Source of the DNA: Burkholderiaceae bacterium
Lineage (GTDB): Bacteria > Pseudomonadota > Gammaproteobacteria > Burkholderiales > Burkholderiaceae_C
Direction of reading: 5' to 3'
Assembly (NCBI GenBank): GCA_023268425.1
Contig: JALRFN010000262.1
Span: forward strand, 1-11,948
DNA length: 11,948 nucleotides
Numbering within the stretch: position 1 is the stretch's first letter; each line of letters opens with the position of its first letter. The translations under genes were made by a program, and so were the position numbers. Positions 1 to 7,398 of this stretch are shown here, piece after piece. Below the pieces are notes generated by a model. It saw only the letters and a program-made list of their open reading frames with translations. It searched no databases and had not been told where the DNA came from.

Positions 1-1
1 G

Positions 2-565
2 GATGCGGACGCCATGGCCAGCCTGGCTGGGCATCGCCGGCAACCAGTTTGGGAGGCTGCGGCGTGGCAGGCTGGCAGCCCGCTTCTGCAAGACCAACAG
101 GTTGATGCAACGGATTGGCAGTGGGCTGCGCCCAGCGCATCAGAAGCCATCGTGCTCGATCACGCGGCGACTGGATTGAGTTTGAAGGGACACCCAGTTG
201 GGATGCTTCGATCGACACTGAGGGCCGAGCGTCTGCTGAGCGCCGAGGAGTTGAAGCGACTACCCGACGGTCGATTGGCAAGAGCCTGTGGTTTGGTGAC
301 GGTGCGTCAACAGCCTGCCACAGCCAAAGGTGTATTGTTTATCACCTTGGAAGATGAGACAGGTTGCATCAATGTGGTGGTTTGGCGCGACGTCAAAGAA
401 AAGTTCAAACCCGAGTGGCTGCATGCCAAGCTGCTGATCGTCTACGGGGTCTGGCAAAGAGACATTGAAACTGGAGGGCAAGTCACCCATTTGGTGGCCA
501 AGCGCATGCGCGACGGCACGGCTTGGCTTGATGGGTTGGCGCACGGTTCACGCGACTTTCATTGA
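2..565 (+). CDS. dnaE2: Error-prone DNA polymerase DnaE2, C-terminal fragment
   Basis: DnaE2 (also called ImuC) is the DnaE-like polymerase of the ImuA/ImuB/DnaE2 mutasome, which carries out translesion synthesis after SOS induction. The frame is open from base 2, so the gene enters from outside the window. Only about 187 C-terminal residues of a protein normally somewhat over 1,000 residues long are present. What remains is the C-terminal OB-fold region: the stretch LPDGRLARACGLVTVRQQ, then the AKGVLFITLEDETG strand-turn and YGVWQRD, ending in the family-typical SRDFH just before TGA at 563-565. The polymerase and PHP domains lie upstream and cannot be seen. The first in-frame ATG, at 14, is internal and is not a start. 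The gene converges on metK, with 28 bases between the stop codons. Identification rests on recognising the family sequence; plain DnaE is less likely because of the DnaE2-type C-terminal ending. Confidence 0.88.
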   Translation, partial: DADAMASLAGHRRQPVWEAAAWQAGSPLLQDQQVDATDWQWAAPSASEAIVLDHAATGLSLKGHPVGMLRSTLRAERLLSAEELKRLPDGRLARACGLVTVRQQPATAKGVLFITLEDETGCINVVVWRDVKEKFKPEWLHAKLLIVYGVWQRDIETGGQVTHLVAKRMRDGTAWLDGLAHGSRDFH

Positions 566-593
566 GTCACCGCATGAGCCCGTGCGCAGGCGT

Positions 594-1316
594 TTAGACG
601 CCAGCGGCCGCCCGCAAAAGTTGCGCCTTGTCGGTGCGCTCCCAGCTGAACTCTGGCTCATCGCGGCCAAAATGGCCGTAAGCCGCGGTCTTGCGATAAA
701 TCGGGCGCAACAAGTCAAGCATCTGAATGATGCCCTTGGGGCGCAGGTCAAAGTGCTCGCTCACCAACGCCGATAAGCGGCCATCGTCGATGACGCCGGT
801 GCCGTAGGTGTTGACGGTGATGTTCATGGGTTGCGCCACACCGATGGCGTAGGCGACTTGCACTTGACACTGCTTGGCCAGGCCCGCCGCCACGATATTT
901 TTGGCCACGTAACGCGCGGCATACGCTGCGGAGCGGTCCACCTTGGTGGGGTCTTTGCCAGAAAACGCACCGCCGCCGTGAGGACACGCACCACCGTAGG
1001 TGTCGACGATGACTTTGCGGCCCGTCAAACCACAGTCCCCCTGCGGGCCCCCCACCACAAAGCGGCCTGTGGGGTTGATCAAATACTTGGTGTCTTGTAG
1101 CCACTCTTTGGGCAACACGGGTTTGATGATCTCTTCGATGACAGCCTCGATGAAGCTGGCCTTCATGGTGGTGGGCGTCTCGCTTTGGTCAGGGCTGTGC
1201 TGGGTCGAGAGCACCACTGTGTCAATGCTGTGGGGCTTGCCGTCGACGTAGCGCATGGTCACTTGGCTCTTGGCGTCCGGGCGCAAAAAGGGCAAGCGGC
1301 CGTCTTTGCGCAGTTG
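594..1316 (-). CDS. metK: S-adenosylmethionine synthetase, C-terminal part (5' end missing)
   Basis: MetK makes S-adenosylmethionine from methionine and ATP in the cytoplasm. About 240 residues are present of a protein usually about 385-395 long. Visible are LRPDAKSQVT near the cut end, VVLSTQH, EEIIKPVLP, NPTGRFVVGGPQGDCGLTGRK (nucleotide- and phosphate-binding segment), the glycine-rich signature GGGAFSGKD, KVDRSAAYAARYVAKN, and the C-terminal TAAYGHFGR and TDKAQLL. The stop is TAA (complement of 594-596). The N-terminal ~150 residues, including the first ATP/methionine-binding motif, are absent. MetK similarity runs back through QLRKDGRL and stops at about base 1316, where the sequence becomes dxr on the opposite strand. 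A TTG at 1295 can be read as a start, but it is an internal leucine codon. The retained part shows no internal stop or frameshift, so a misjoin is likelier than decay. Confidence 0.9.
   Translation of the reverse strand, partial: QLRKDGRLPFLRPDAKSQVTMRYVDGKPHSIDTVVLSTQHSPDQSETPTTMKASFIEAVIEEIIKPVLPKEWLQDTKYLINPTGRFVVGGPQGDCGLTGRKVIVDTYGGACPHGGGAFSGKDPTKVDRSAAYAARYVAKNIVAAGLAKQCQVQVAYAIGVAQPMNITVNTYGTGVIDDGRLSALVSEHFDLRPKGIIQMLDLLRPIYRKTAAYGHFGRDEPEFSWERTDKAQLLRAAAGV
1305..1316. other. Chimeric junction between metK (minus) and dxr (plus)
   Basis: Reading leftward on the minus strand, codons for QLRKDGRL fit MetK up to about base 1316. Reading rightward on the plus strand, codons for AQLGTPDMR fit Dxr from about base 1308. 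The bases 1308-1316 (gcgcagttg) are compatible with both genes, so the join falls within roughly 9-12 bases of shared sequence. Beyond these limits each frame loses similarity to its own family. Two different genes joined head-to-head through a short shared sequence is typical of amplification or assembly chimeras. A real inversion or deletion cannot be excluded from sequence alone. Confidence 0.8.
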
Positions 1317-1703
1317 GGTACACCGGACATGCGCGTGCCCATCGCCTATGGTCTGTCTTGGCCAGAGCGCATCAGTTCGGGCGCGGGTCGTTTGGATTTC
1401 AGTACGCTGGGTTCATTGACGTTTGAGGCGCCGGATCCCAAGCGTTTCCCCGCACTGGGTTTGGCATGGGTGGCCTTGAACGAACCCTTGGGGGCGACCG
1501 CCAAGCTGAATGCGGCCAATGAAATTGCGGTGCAGGCGTTTTTGGATGGGCACATTCGGTTTGACCACATTCACGCGGTCAATGCCGAGGTCTTGGCTGC
1601 AGGTGTGAGCGAAAAGCCCACCAGCCTGGATGATTTGATGGCACTTGACCACTTGGCTCGCGTGCAAGCCGAGGCGGTGGTCAAGCGGCTGAGGCTCATC
1701 TGA
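1308..1703 (+). CDS. dxr: 1-deoxy-D-xylulose 5-phosphate reductoisomerase, C-terminal part (5' end missing)
   Basis: Dxr (IspC) converts DXP to 2-C-methyl-D-erythritol 4-phosphate with NADPH, the first committed step of the MEP isoprenoid pathway. Only about 131 C-terminal residues remain of about 395. Recognisable are AQLGTPDMRVPIAYGLSWP, the LDF and LTFEAPD strands, and LNAANEIAVQAFL with the helical C-terminal domain after it. The NADPH-binding N-terminal domain and the metal-binding catalytic Asp/Glu residues are missing. The same plus-strand frame stays open back to about 1185, but there it reads through the antisense of metK and has no Dxr similarity, so a predicted protein starting at 1185 would be chimeric. 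The stop TGA (1701-1703) overlaps the rseP ATG by one base, which suggests translational coupling. Dxr next to rseP is the usual order in related bacteria, so the downstream side of the join is the native context. Confidence 0.88.
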   Translation, partial: AQLGTPDMRVPIAYGLSWPERISSGAGRLDFSTLGSLTFEAPDPKRFPALGLAWVALNEPLGATAKLNAANEIAVQAFLDGHIRFDHIHAVNAEVLAAGVSEKPTSLDDLMALDHLARVQAEAVVKRLRLI

Positions 1704-3067
1704 TGGCCTTGCTCGCGTTTTTGTTCGGTGTGCTGATTTTGGTGTCGGTACACGAATGGGGTCACTACCGCATGGCCATTGCCTGTGGTGTTGCGGTCAA
1801 GCGCTTTTCGATTGGTTTTGGTGCACCCATTTGGCGCTGGCAGTGCCACCCTGACGACACGGAGTTCGTGATTGCGCGCTGGCCGCTGGGCGGCTATGTG
1901 CGCATGGTCGACGAAAACGAGGGCGATGTGCCTGCGCATTTGCTGCCGCGCGCCTTCAATCGCCAATCGTTGGCCAAGCGTGCCGCCATCGTCGCGGCTG
2001 GGCCTGTGGCGAATTTGGTGTTTGCGCTCGCTGCGTACAGCCTGGTGCATTGGCTTGGACAAGAGCAACTGCAGCCCGTGGTGGCGACACCCCCAGCCGC
2101 CTCGATGGCGGCGCAGGCTGGTATTGAGGGCGGCGATTGGGTGCGAGATTGGCAACGCGAAGGTGCGTTCGAAGCCGAGCCTGTGGCCAGCTTAGAGCAA
2201 TTGCGTTGGGTGTTGGCGAATGCGGTCTCTGACGCGGCGGACCTGACTTTGGGTGTCTCGCGCAGCGAAAACGGCCCGGTGCGCCATGTGTTGTTGCCCC
2301 TGAGTCAGCTCGCAGGCGAGGCTTTTGATGCACAGACGGCGAAAAAAATTGGTTTGAATGCGCCCTGGATGGCGCCGGTGGTGCGTGAGGTCATGCCCGA
2401 CGGGGCGGCCGCGCGTGCCGGTGTGCGCGCAGGCGATTGGGTGCTGCGCATTGACGAGCAGCCAGTGGCTGATGTTCAGGCCTTGCGGGTGCGCATCCAG
2501 CAGGCTGTGGATGGCCAAGGTCAAGCCAAGACCCAGACTTGGGTGGTGCGTCGTGCGGGTGGCGTGGTTGACTTTGCCGTGACGCCAGACGTGGTGGCGG
2601 GTGCGCAGGGGCGCACGGGCCGCGTGGGTGTGATGTTGGGCGATCGGCCCGCGTCGGTGATGGTGCGCGCTGACTGGGGTTCTGGCATGGCCCAAGCTTG
2701 GGCACAGACTTGGGACGTGGCGGCCTTGTCTTGGCAAACCTTGTGGCGCATGTTCACGGGTGGAGCCTCTTGGTCCAACATCAGTGGCCCGGTCGGGGTG
2801 GCTGAAGTCGCAGGCTCTTCGGCGGCGCTCGGCGCAGTGGCTTTTTTGCAGTTTTTGGCCTTCTTTAGCGTCAATTTGGCGGTGCTGAATTTGCTGCCCA
2901 TCCCGCTCTTGGACGGCGGGCACCTCATGTATTATTTGTGGGAGTGGGTCACGGGCCGAGCGATGTCGGACGCCAGCATGCGATTGACTCAGCGGCTGGG
3001 GCTGTTGGTGCTCGGTTTGTTGATGGCGGTTGCCCTGGGCAATGACCTGACCCGTTTGATCAGTTAG
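1703..3067 (+). CDS. rseP: RseP site-2 zinc metalloprotease
   Basis: RseP is an inner-membrane intramembrane protease. In E. coli it makes the second cut in the anti-sigma-E factor RseA and also clears remnant signal peptides. The protein is 454 residues, close to the E. coli length of 450. The zinc-binding motif HEWGH is at residues 17-21 inside the first membrane segment, followed by the usual KRFSIGFG. A second hydrophobic stretch (around 96-118, AAGPVANLVFALAAY) precedes two periplasmic PDZ domains; the second, around 215-300, contains AAARAGVRAGDWVLRID. The third metal ligand lies in NLLPIPLLDGGHL (Asp about 404), within another membrane segment, and a last hydrophobic helix lies at about 432-450. 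The ATG overlaps the dxr stop (TGATG), with GAGG at 1691-1694 as a plausible ribosome binding site. bamA follows after 10 bases. Confidence 0.96.
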   Translation: MALLAFLFGVLILVSVHEWGHYRMAIACGVAVKRFSIGFGAPIWRWQCHPDDTEFVIARWPLGGYVRMVDENEGDVPAHLLPRAFNRQSLAKRAAIVAAGPVANLVFALAAYSLVHWLGQEQLQPVVATPPAASMAAQAGIEGGDWVRDWQREGAFEAEPVASLEQLRWVLANAVSDAADLTLGVSRSENGPVRHVLLPLSQLAGEAFDAQTAKKIGLNAPWMAPVVREVMPDGAAARAGVRAGDWVLRIDEQPVADVQALRVRIQQAVDGQGQAKTQTWVVRRAGGVVDFAVTPDVVAGAQGRTGRVGVMLGDRPASVMVRADWGSGMAQAWAQTWDVAALSWQTLWRMFTGGASWSNISGPVGVAEVAGSSAALGAVAFLQFLAFFSVNLAVLNLLPIPLLDGGHLMYYLWEWVTGRAMSDASMRLTQRLGLLVLGLLMAVALGNDLTRLIS

Positions 3068-3077
3068 GGATGTAAAG

Positions 3078-5387
3078 ATGACACGTAAAAGCGTTTGGCT
3101 GCGAGCACTGACGGCTGGTTTGGGCTTGTTGTGGGTGGTTTCGAGTTGGGCGGCCAACTTCACCATCAAAGACATTCGCTTGGAAGGTTTGCAAACCGTT
3201 GACCCCGGCACGGTGTTTGCCTCTTTGCCTTTTCGTGCCGGTGACAACTACACCGACGATCAAGGCAGCACCGCGATTCGCGCGCTCTACGCCTTGGGAC
3301 TCTTTCAAGATGTGCGCTTGGACACACAAGGCGATGTGGTGGTGATTGCTGTACGCGAACGTTCGCGTTTGCAAGAAATCACCTTTGATGGCCTCAACGA
3401 GTTCAAGTCAGAGGCCATGTTGCAGTTGCTCAAAGATGTCGGTGTGGCGCCTGATCGTCCGTTTGACAAGGCTTTGGTGGAGCGCGCTGAACAAGAAATC
3501 AAGCGCCAATACTTGAACCGCAGCTTGTACGCGGTGCAGGTGATCTCAACCATCACGCCAGTGGCCAACAACCGGGTGAACCTGCACATGCAGGTGGTTG
3601 AAGGTGATGTGGCGAAAATTCGCGAACTGCACATCGTTGGCGCCAAAGCCTTCAAGGAGTCGGATCTGCTCGATGAGTTGGATCAAAACACGGGCACCTG
3701 GTTGAGTTGGTACACCAAGTCCGACCGCTATTCGCAAGCCAAATTGTCGGGCGACTTGGAGCGCTTGCGCGCGTTTTATCTGACCCGCGGTTATTTGGAG
3801 TTCAGCGTTGACTCGACGCAAGTGGCGATCAGCCCGGACAAAGACCGTGTGGCCATCACCGTCAACATCACAGAGGGGCAGCGGTACGTGGTTTCCGGCG
3901 TCAAGCTTGAAGGTGACTATTTGGGGCGTGATGATGCCTTCGCCTCACGTGTCAAGGTGCAAGTCGGTCAACCTTACAACGTTGATGAGGTGACGCAAAC
4001 CGTTGAGGCATTCCGCGACTACTACGGCGAGTTTGGCTATGCGTTTGCGCGCGTGCAGGCCGACCCTGAGATCAAGCGCGAGAATGGTCAAGTGGTGATG
4101 GTGCTGCGCGGCATCCCACAGCAGCGCGTGTATGTGCGCCGCATTGAAGTGGCAGGCAACAACATCACGCGCGATGCCGTGATTCGCAGGGAATTCCGGC
4201 AAATGGAATCTGCTTGGTATGACGGCAAGCGCATTCGCCTGTCACGCGATCGCGTCGACCGATTGGGTTTTTTCACCAATGTTGGCATTGAGCATCGTCA
4301 GGTGCCCAACTCGCCCGATCAAGTGGACCTGGTCGTCACCGTGCAGGAAAAACCCACGGGGAGCCTGAACCTTGGCATTGGTTATTCGCAAGCTGACAGG
4401 GTCTCGCTGACTGCGGGGGTTCAGCAAGACAACGTTTTCGGCAGTGGCAATTCCTTGAGTTTGGGCTTGGACACCAGCAGCTACAACCGCAGCTTCTCGA
4501 TCAGTGCGACCGACCCGTATTTCACGCCGTCTGGCATTTCACGCACCTACAGCGCCTCCTATCGAACATCGCGTCCCTACGCGGCCCAAGAAGGCGATTA
4601 CAAGTTGGTGCGCAGCGGTGCTTCGGTCAGCTTTGGTGTGCCTTTCACTGAGGAGGACACGGTGTTCTTTGGTCTGGGCTTGGAGTCCAACCGCGTGACT
4701 TCGGGCAGCCAACTGCCCCAGGTCTACAACGCCTTTGTGCAAGAGTTTGGCTCTCCTGCGACGGGCGTGCCCCTGACCCTGGGTTGGGCGCGTGATACCC
4801 GTGACAGTTACTTGGCGCCCACATCCGGGCGCTACCAGCGGGTCAACGGTGTGATGAGCTTGGCCGGTGACATGCGCTACGCCACAGCCAGTTACCAGTT
4901 TCAGCAGTACTGGCCCTTGAATCGCAAGTACACACTGGCGTTCAACACCGAATTCAACGCCGGCTGGGGCTTGGGTGGGCGTTCGTTGCCTGTGTTCAAG
5001 TATTTCACCGGCGGTGGCCTGGGCTCGGTGCGCGGTTTCCAACAAGGCACCTTGGGCGGGACAAGCCCCCTGGTAGGCAGCACCACGGAGTCCAACGTGG
5101 GTGGCACCCGCAGTGCCTTTGCCAACCTGGAGTTCATCGCGCCAGTGCCAGGTTCAGGCAATGACCGCACCTTGCGTTGGTTCGGTTTCGTCGATGCGGG
5201 CAACGTGTATTGCACGGCCAGTTTGACTGTTAACTGTGGCTCCAACGCCTTGCGCGCATCCAGCGGCATTGGTTTGAGTTGGATCTCGCCAGTGGGCCCC
5301 TTGCGTTTTGCGTGGGCCAAGCCCTTACGCAAGCAGGATGGCGATAAACTGCAGTCTTTCCAATTCCAGATCGGGACGAGTTTTTGA
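3078..5387 (+). CDS. bamA: BamA outer-membrane protein assembly factor
   Basis: BamA is the central Omp85-family component of the BAM complex, which folds and inserts beta-barrel proteins into the outer membrane. The 769-residue product starts with a signal peptide (basic MTRK, hydrophobic core, likely cleavage near SSWA/A, residue 25). About five POTRA domains follow (roughly 26-420, starting FTIKDIRLEGLQ), then a C-terminal 16-strand barrel beginning around GSLNLGIGYSQADRVSLT. The conserved loop-6 motif VRGF is at residues 651-654. The chain ends in phenylalanine (FQIGTSF), the usual C-terminal signature of outer-membrane barrels. AGGGA-type ribosome binding sequence lies at 3066-3070, seven bases before the ATG. 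The stop overlaps the skp start by one base. Its position between rseP and skp matches the conserved proteobacterial order. Length and motifs look complete. Confidence 0.97.
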   Translation: MTRKSVWLRALTAGLGLLWVVSSWAANFTIKDIRLEGLQTVDPGTVFASLPFRAGDNYTDDQGSTAIRALYALGLFQDVRLDTQGDVVVIAVRERSRLQEITFDGLNEFKSEAMLQLLKDVGVAPDRPFDKALVERAEQEIKRQYLNRSLYAVQVISTITPVANNRVNLHMQVVEGDVAKIRELHIVGAKAFKESDLLDELDQNTGTWLSWYTKSDRYSQAKLSGDLERLRAFYLTRGYLEFSVDSTQVAISPDKDRVAITVNITEGQRYVVSGVKLEGDYLGRDDAFASRVKVQVGQPYNVDEVTQTVEAFRDYYGEFGYAFARVQADPEIKRENGQVVMVLRGIPQQRVYVRRIEVAGNNITRDAVIRREFRQMESAWYDGKRIRLSRDRVDRLGFFTNVGIEHRQVPNSPDQVDLVVTVQEKPTGSLNLGIGYSQADRVSLTAGVQQDNVFGSGNSLSLGLDTSSYNRSFSISATDPYFTPSGISRTYSASYRTSRPYAAQEGDYKLVRSGASVSFGVPFTEEDTVFFGLGLESNRVTSGSQLPQVYNAFVQEFGSPATGVPLTLGWARDTRDSYLAPTSGRYQRVNGVMSLAGDMRYATASYQFQQYWPLNRKYTLAFNTEFNAGWGLGGRSLPVFKYFTGGGLGSVRGFQQGTLGGTSPLVGSTTESNVGGTRSAFANLEFIAPVPGSGNDRTLRWFGFVDAGNVYCTASLTVNCGSNALRASSGIGLSWISPVGPLRFAWAKPLRKQDGDKLQSFQFQIGTSF

Positions 5388-5893
5388 TGCAATGGTCGCA
5401 AAAGTTTCAGTGGTTGGTCGCCTGCAGTGTCTTGGCCACTGGCCTCGCCTCGGCTGCCGAGTTCAAAGTCGGCTTCGTCAACACCGATCGGATTTTGAAG
5501 GAATCGACGATGGCCGTCAGCGCTCAAAGTCGCCTCGAAAAAGAGTTTGCGCCGCGTGAAAAGGGTTTGAACAATGCGGCGGAAGCTTTGCGCAAAGCGT
5601 CAGCAGATTTCGAACGCGATGCCCCCACACTGGCTGAGAGTGAGCGCGTCAAGCGTCAACGCGCATTGGTTCAAATGGATCAAGATTTCCAGCGCGATCG
5701 CCGCGCCTTTCAAGAAGACTTGAACAACCGCAAAAACGAGGAGCTGCAGCGTGTTTTGGCCAAAGCCAATGCTGTGATTCGCGACTTGGCGAAGAAAGGT
5801 CAGTACGACGTCATCCTCCAAGACGTGGTTTACATCAACCCCAAGCACGACATGACGCCAGCAGTCCTCAGTGGCGTGGATGCGGGGCAGTGA
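5387..5893 (+). CDS. skp: Skp/OmpH periplasmic chaperone
   Basis: Skp (OmpH family) is a periplasmic chaperone that holds unfolded outer-membrane proteins on their way to BAM. From the ATG at 5387 the product is 168 residues, close to the E. coli length of 161. A signal peptide is visible (MQWSQK, hydrophobic core, cleavage likely after ASAA at about residue 24), followed by the conserved FKVGFVNTDRIL strand. A long charged, alanine-rich helical region from about 45 to 140 (many Lys, Glu, Arg and Gln) fits the coiled-coil tentacles of the Skp trimer. It ends with the strand YDVILQDVVYINPKHDMT. A TTG at 5384 is also in frame, but ATG at 5387 overlaps the bamA stop as TGATG and is preferred. 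The upstream bamA neighbour supports the role. Confidence 0.93.
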   Translation: MQWSQKFQWLVACSVLATGLASAAEFKVGFVNTDRILKESTMAVSAQSRLEKEFAPREKGLNNAAEALRKASADFERDAPTLAESERVKRQRALVQMDQDFQRDRRAFQEDLNNRKNEELQRVLAKANAVIRDLAKKGQYDVILQDVVYINPKHDMTPAVLSGVDAGQ

Positions 5894-5906
5894 GCCGATC
5901 AGCCGG

Positions 5907-6941
5907 ATGTTGAACCCCAGCTTGTCTGACATCGTCGCCGCCTTGGGCGGCGATTTGTTTGGCGCAAGCGATTTGCGTGTCACGGCCATTGCGCCGCTGT
6001 CCAGCGCGGGCCCCAGCGACATCAGTTTTGTCAGCCATGTGCGCTACCGAGCCTTGTTGCAAGAGACGCAAGCGGCATGCTTGATCGTGCCGCCCGATCT
6101 GCGCGAAGCTGCTCAGGCGCGTGGTGCTTGCATCGTTACGCCTGACCCGTATTTGTATTACGCCCGTTTGAGCCAATGGTGGCGGCAACAGCACCCGGTG
6201 TCACTCAACCAAGGGTGGCACCCCACTGCCTGGGTGGCTCCTGAGGCCGAAGTAGACGCCAGTGCCTGCTTAGGGCCATATGCGGTTGTGGAGGCAGGCG
6301 CGCAAGTGGGTGCGCGTGCCCAGCTGGGCGCGCACGTGGTCGTCGGGCCTCAGGCGCGTGTTGGTGCCCACACAGTTTTGCATGCGCGGGTCAGCATCGG
6401 CTGGGCTTGTGAGATTGGTGAGCGCTGTGTTTTGCACAGCGGCGTGGTGATTGGCGCGGATGGTTTTGGTTTCGCGCCCCATGCGGGTGAGTGGGTCAAG
6501 ATTGAGCAGCTCGGCGCCGTCATTGTGGGCGACGATTGTGAAGTGGGTGCCAACACCTGCATTGATCGCGGCGCCTTGGGCAACACCGTACTGGGCCGGG
6601 GCGTCAAATTGGACAACTTGATCCAAATTGGCCACAACGTTCAAGTGGGGGATCACACCGCCATGGCCGGTTGTGTGGGCGTCGCAGGCAGCGCCAAGAT
6701 TGGCGCGCATTGCACCATTGGCGGCGGCGCAGTCGTTTTGGGACATTTGAGCTTGGCGGATGGCACTCACATCTCTGCCGCCAGCGTGGTCACCCGATCC
6801 ATTCGCCAAGCTGGCCATTACAGCGGCGTCTTTCCTTTGGACGACAATGCGCGCTGGGAAAAAAATGCCGCTACCCTCAAGCAACTGCACACGCTGCGAG
6901 AGCGCGTACGGCACCTCGAGCAACAACAGACTGACCGATGA
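5907..6941 (+). CDS. lpxD: UDP-3-O-(3-hydroxyacyl)glucosamine N-acyltransferase LpxD
   Basis: LpxD adds the second 3-hydroxyacyl chain, from acyl-ACP, to the 2-amino group of UDP-3-O-acylglucosamine, the third step of lipid A synthesis. From ATG 5907 the product is 344 residues (E. coli 341). The N-terminal uridine-binding domain (LSDIVAALGG, then SDISFVSHVRYR) is followed by a left-handed beta-helix of hexapeptide repeats from about residue 105 to 290. GADGFGFA is at about 183-190, and the likely catalytic histidine is His243 in NLIQIGHNVQVGD. A C-terminal helix (LKQLHTLRERVRHLEQQ) closes the protein. The start is uncertain: ATG 5880 and GTG 5871 are in frame but overlap skp, and no strong ribosome binding site decides between them. 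The 5907 start gives the family-typical N-terminus. The stop overlaps fabZ by four bases (ATGA). Confidence 0.94.
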   Translation: MLNPSLSDIVAALGGDLFGASDLRVTAIAPLSSAGPSDISFVSHVRYRALLQETQAACLIVPPDLREAAQARGACIVTPDPYLYYARLSQWWRQQHPVSLNQGWHPTAWVAPEAEVDASACLGPYAVVEAGAQVGARAQLGAHVVVGPQARVGAHTVLHARVSIGWACEIGERCVLHSGVVIGADGFGFAPHAGEWVKIEQLGAVIVGDDCEVGANTCIDRGALGNTVLGRGVKLDNLIQIGHNVQVGDHTAMAGCVGVAGSAKIGAHCTIGGGAVVLGHLSLADGTHISAASVVTRSIRQAGHYSGVFPLDDNARWEKNAATLKQLHTLRERVRHLEQQQTDR

Positions 6942-7390
6942 GCAAAGCCATGATGGACATCCACGAGATTTTGAAAAAACTGCCCCACCGTTACCCGATT
7001 TTGTTGGTGGACAGGGTTTTGGAAGTTGAAAAAGGCACGCGCATCCGTGCCTTGAAAAATGTGTCCATCAATGAGCCGTTTTTCAACGGCCACTTTCCCC
7101 ATCGCCCAGTCATGCCTGGCGTGTTGATGCTCGAGGCGTTGGCGCAAGCCGCTGCGCTGCTGGCCTTCGAGACGCTGGACGTGGTGCCCGATGACAACAC
7201 CGTGTATTACTTTGCGGGCATTGACGGTGCGCGTTTCAAGCGGCCAGTGGAACCGGGCGATCAATTGGTTTTGGACGTCAGCTTCTTGCGCATGAAAGCG
7301 GGCATTTTTAAGTTTGCAGCCCAGGCTTTGGTGGATGGTGAAGTCGCCGTGGAAGCCGAGTTGATGTGCACCATGCGTCGCATTGCTTGA
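6938..7390 (+). CDS. fabZ: 3-hydroxyacyl-ACP dehydratase FabZ
   Basis: FabZ dehydrates (3R)-hydroxyacyl-ACP to trans-2-enoyl-ACP in the fatty acid elongation cycle. It competes with LpxA and LpxD for hydroxyacyl-ACP, which explains its place among the lpx genes. The product is 150 residues with a single hot-dog fold. HEILKKLPHRYPILLVDRV is the conserved N-terminal segment. The catalytic histidine is His52 in NGHFPHRPVMPGVLMLE, and the catalytic acid is Glu66 in the following helix. YYFAGIDGARFKRPVEPGD is the conserved second half. The first ATG forms an ATGA overlap with the lpxD stop but has no clear ribosome binding site. In-frame ATGs at 6950 and 6953 give an N-terminus of MMDIHEIL or MDIHEIL that also fits the family, so the exact start is open. 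Confidence 0.95.
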   Translation: MSKAMMDIHEILKKLPHRYPILLVDRVLEVEKGTRIRALKNVSINEPFFNGHFPHRPVMPGVLMLEALAQAAALLAFETLDVVPDDNTVYYFAGIDGARFKRPVEPGDQLVLDVSFLRMKAGIFKFAAQALVDGEVAVEAELMCTMRRIA

Positions 7391-7398
7391 GGCCGGGC

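Noticed and set aside
589..602. Inverted repeat GGCGT-ttag-ACGCC over the metK stop, as a possible bidirectional terminator.
   Set aside because: The stem is only five base pairs, there is no T-run on either side, and the right arm is metK coding sequence.
1185..1703. A 172-residue open frame that would make dxr start at 1185.
   Set aside because: Its first ~40 residues are antisense metK with no Dxr similarity. Only the part from about 1308 is dxr.
2192..3247. A long minus-strand open frame (351 residues) opposite rseP and the start of bamA.
   Set aside because: It is rich in Arg, His, Pro and Gln without domain features, lies wholly antisense to well-supported genes, and is typical of shadow frames in GC-rich DNA.
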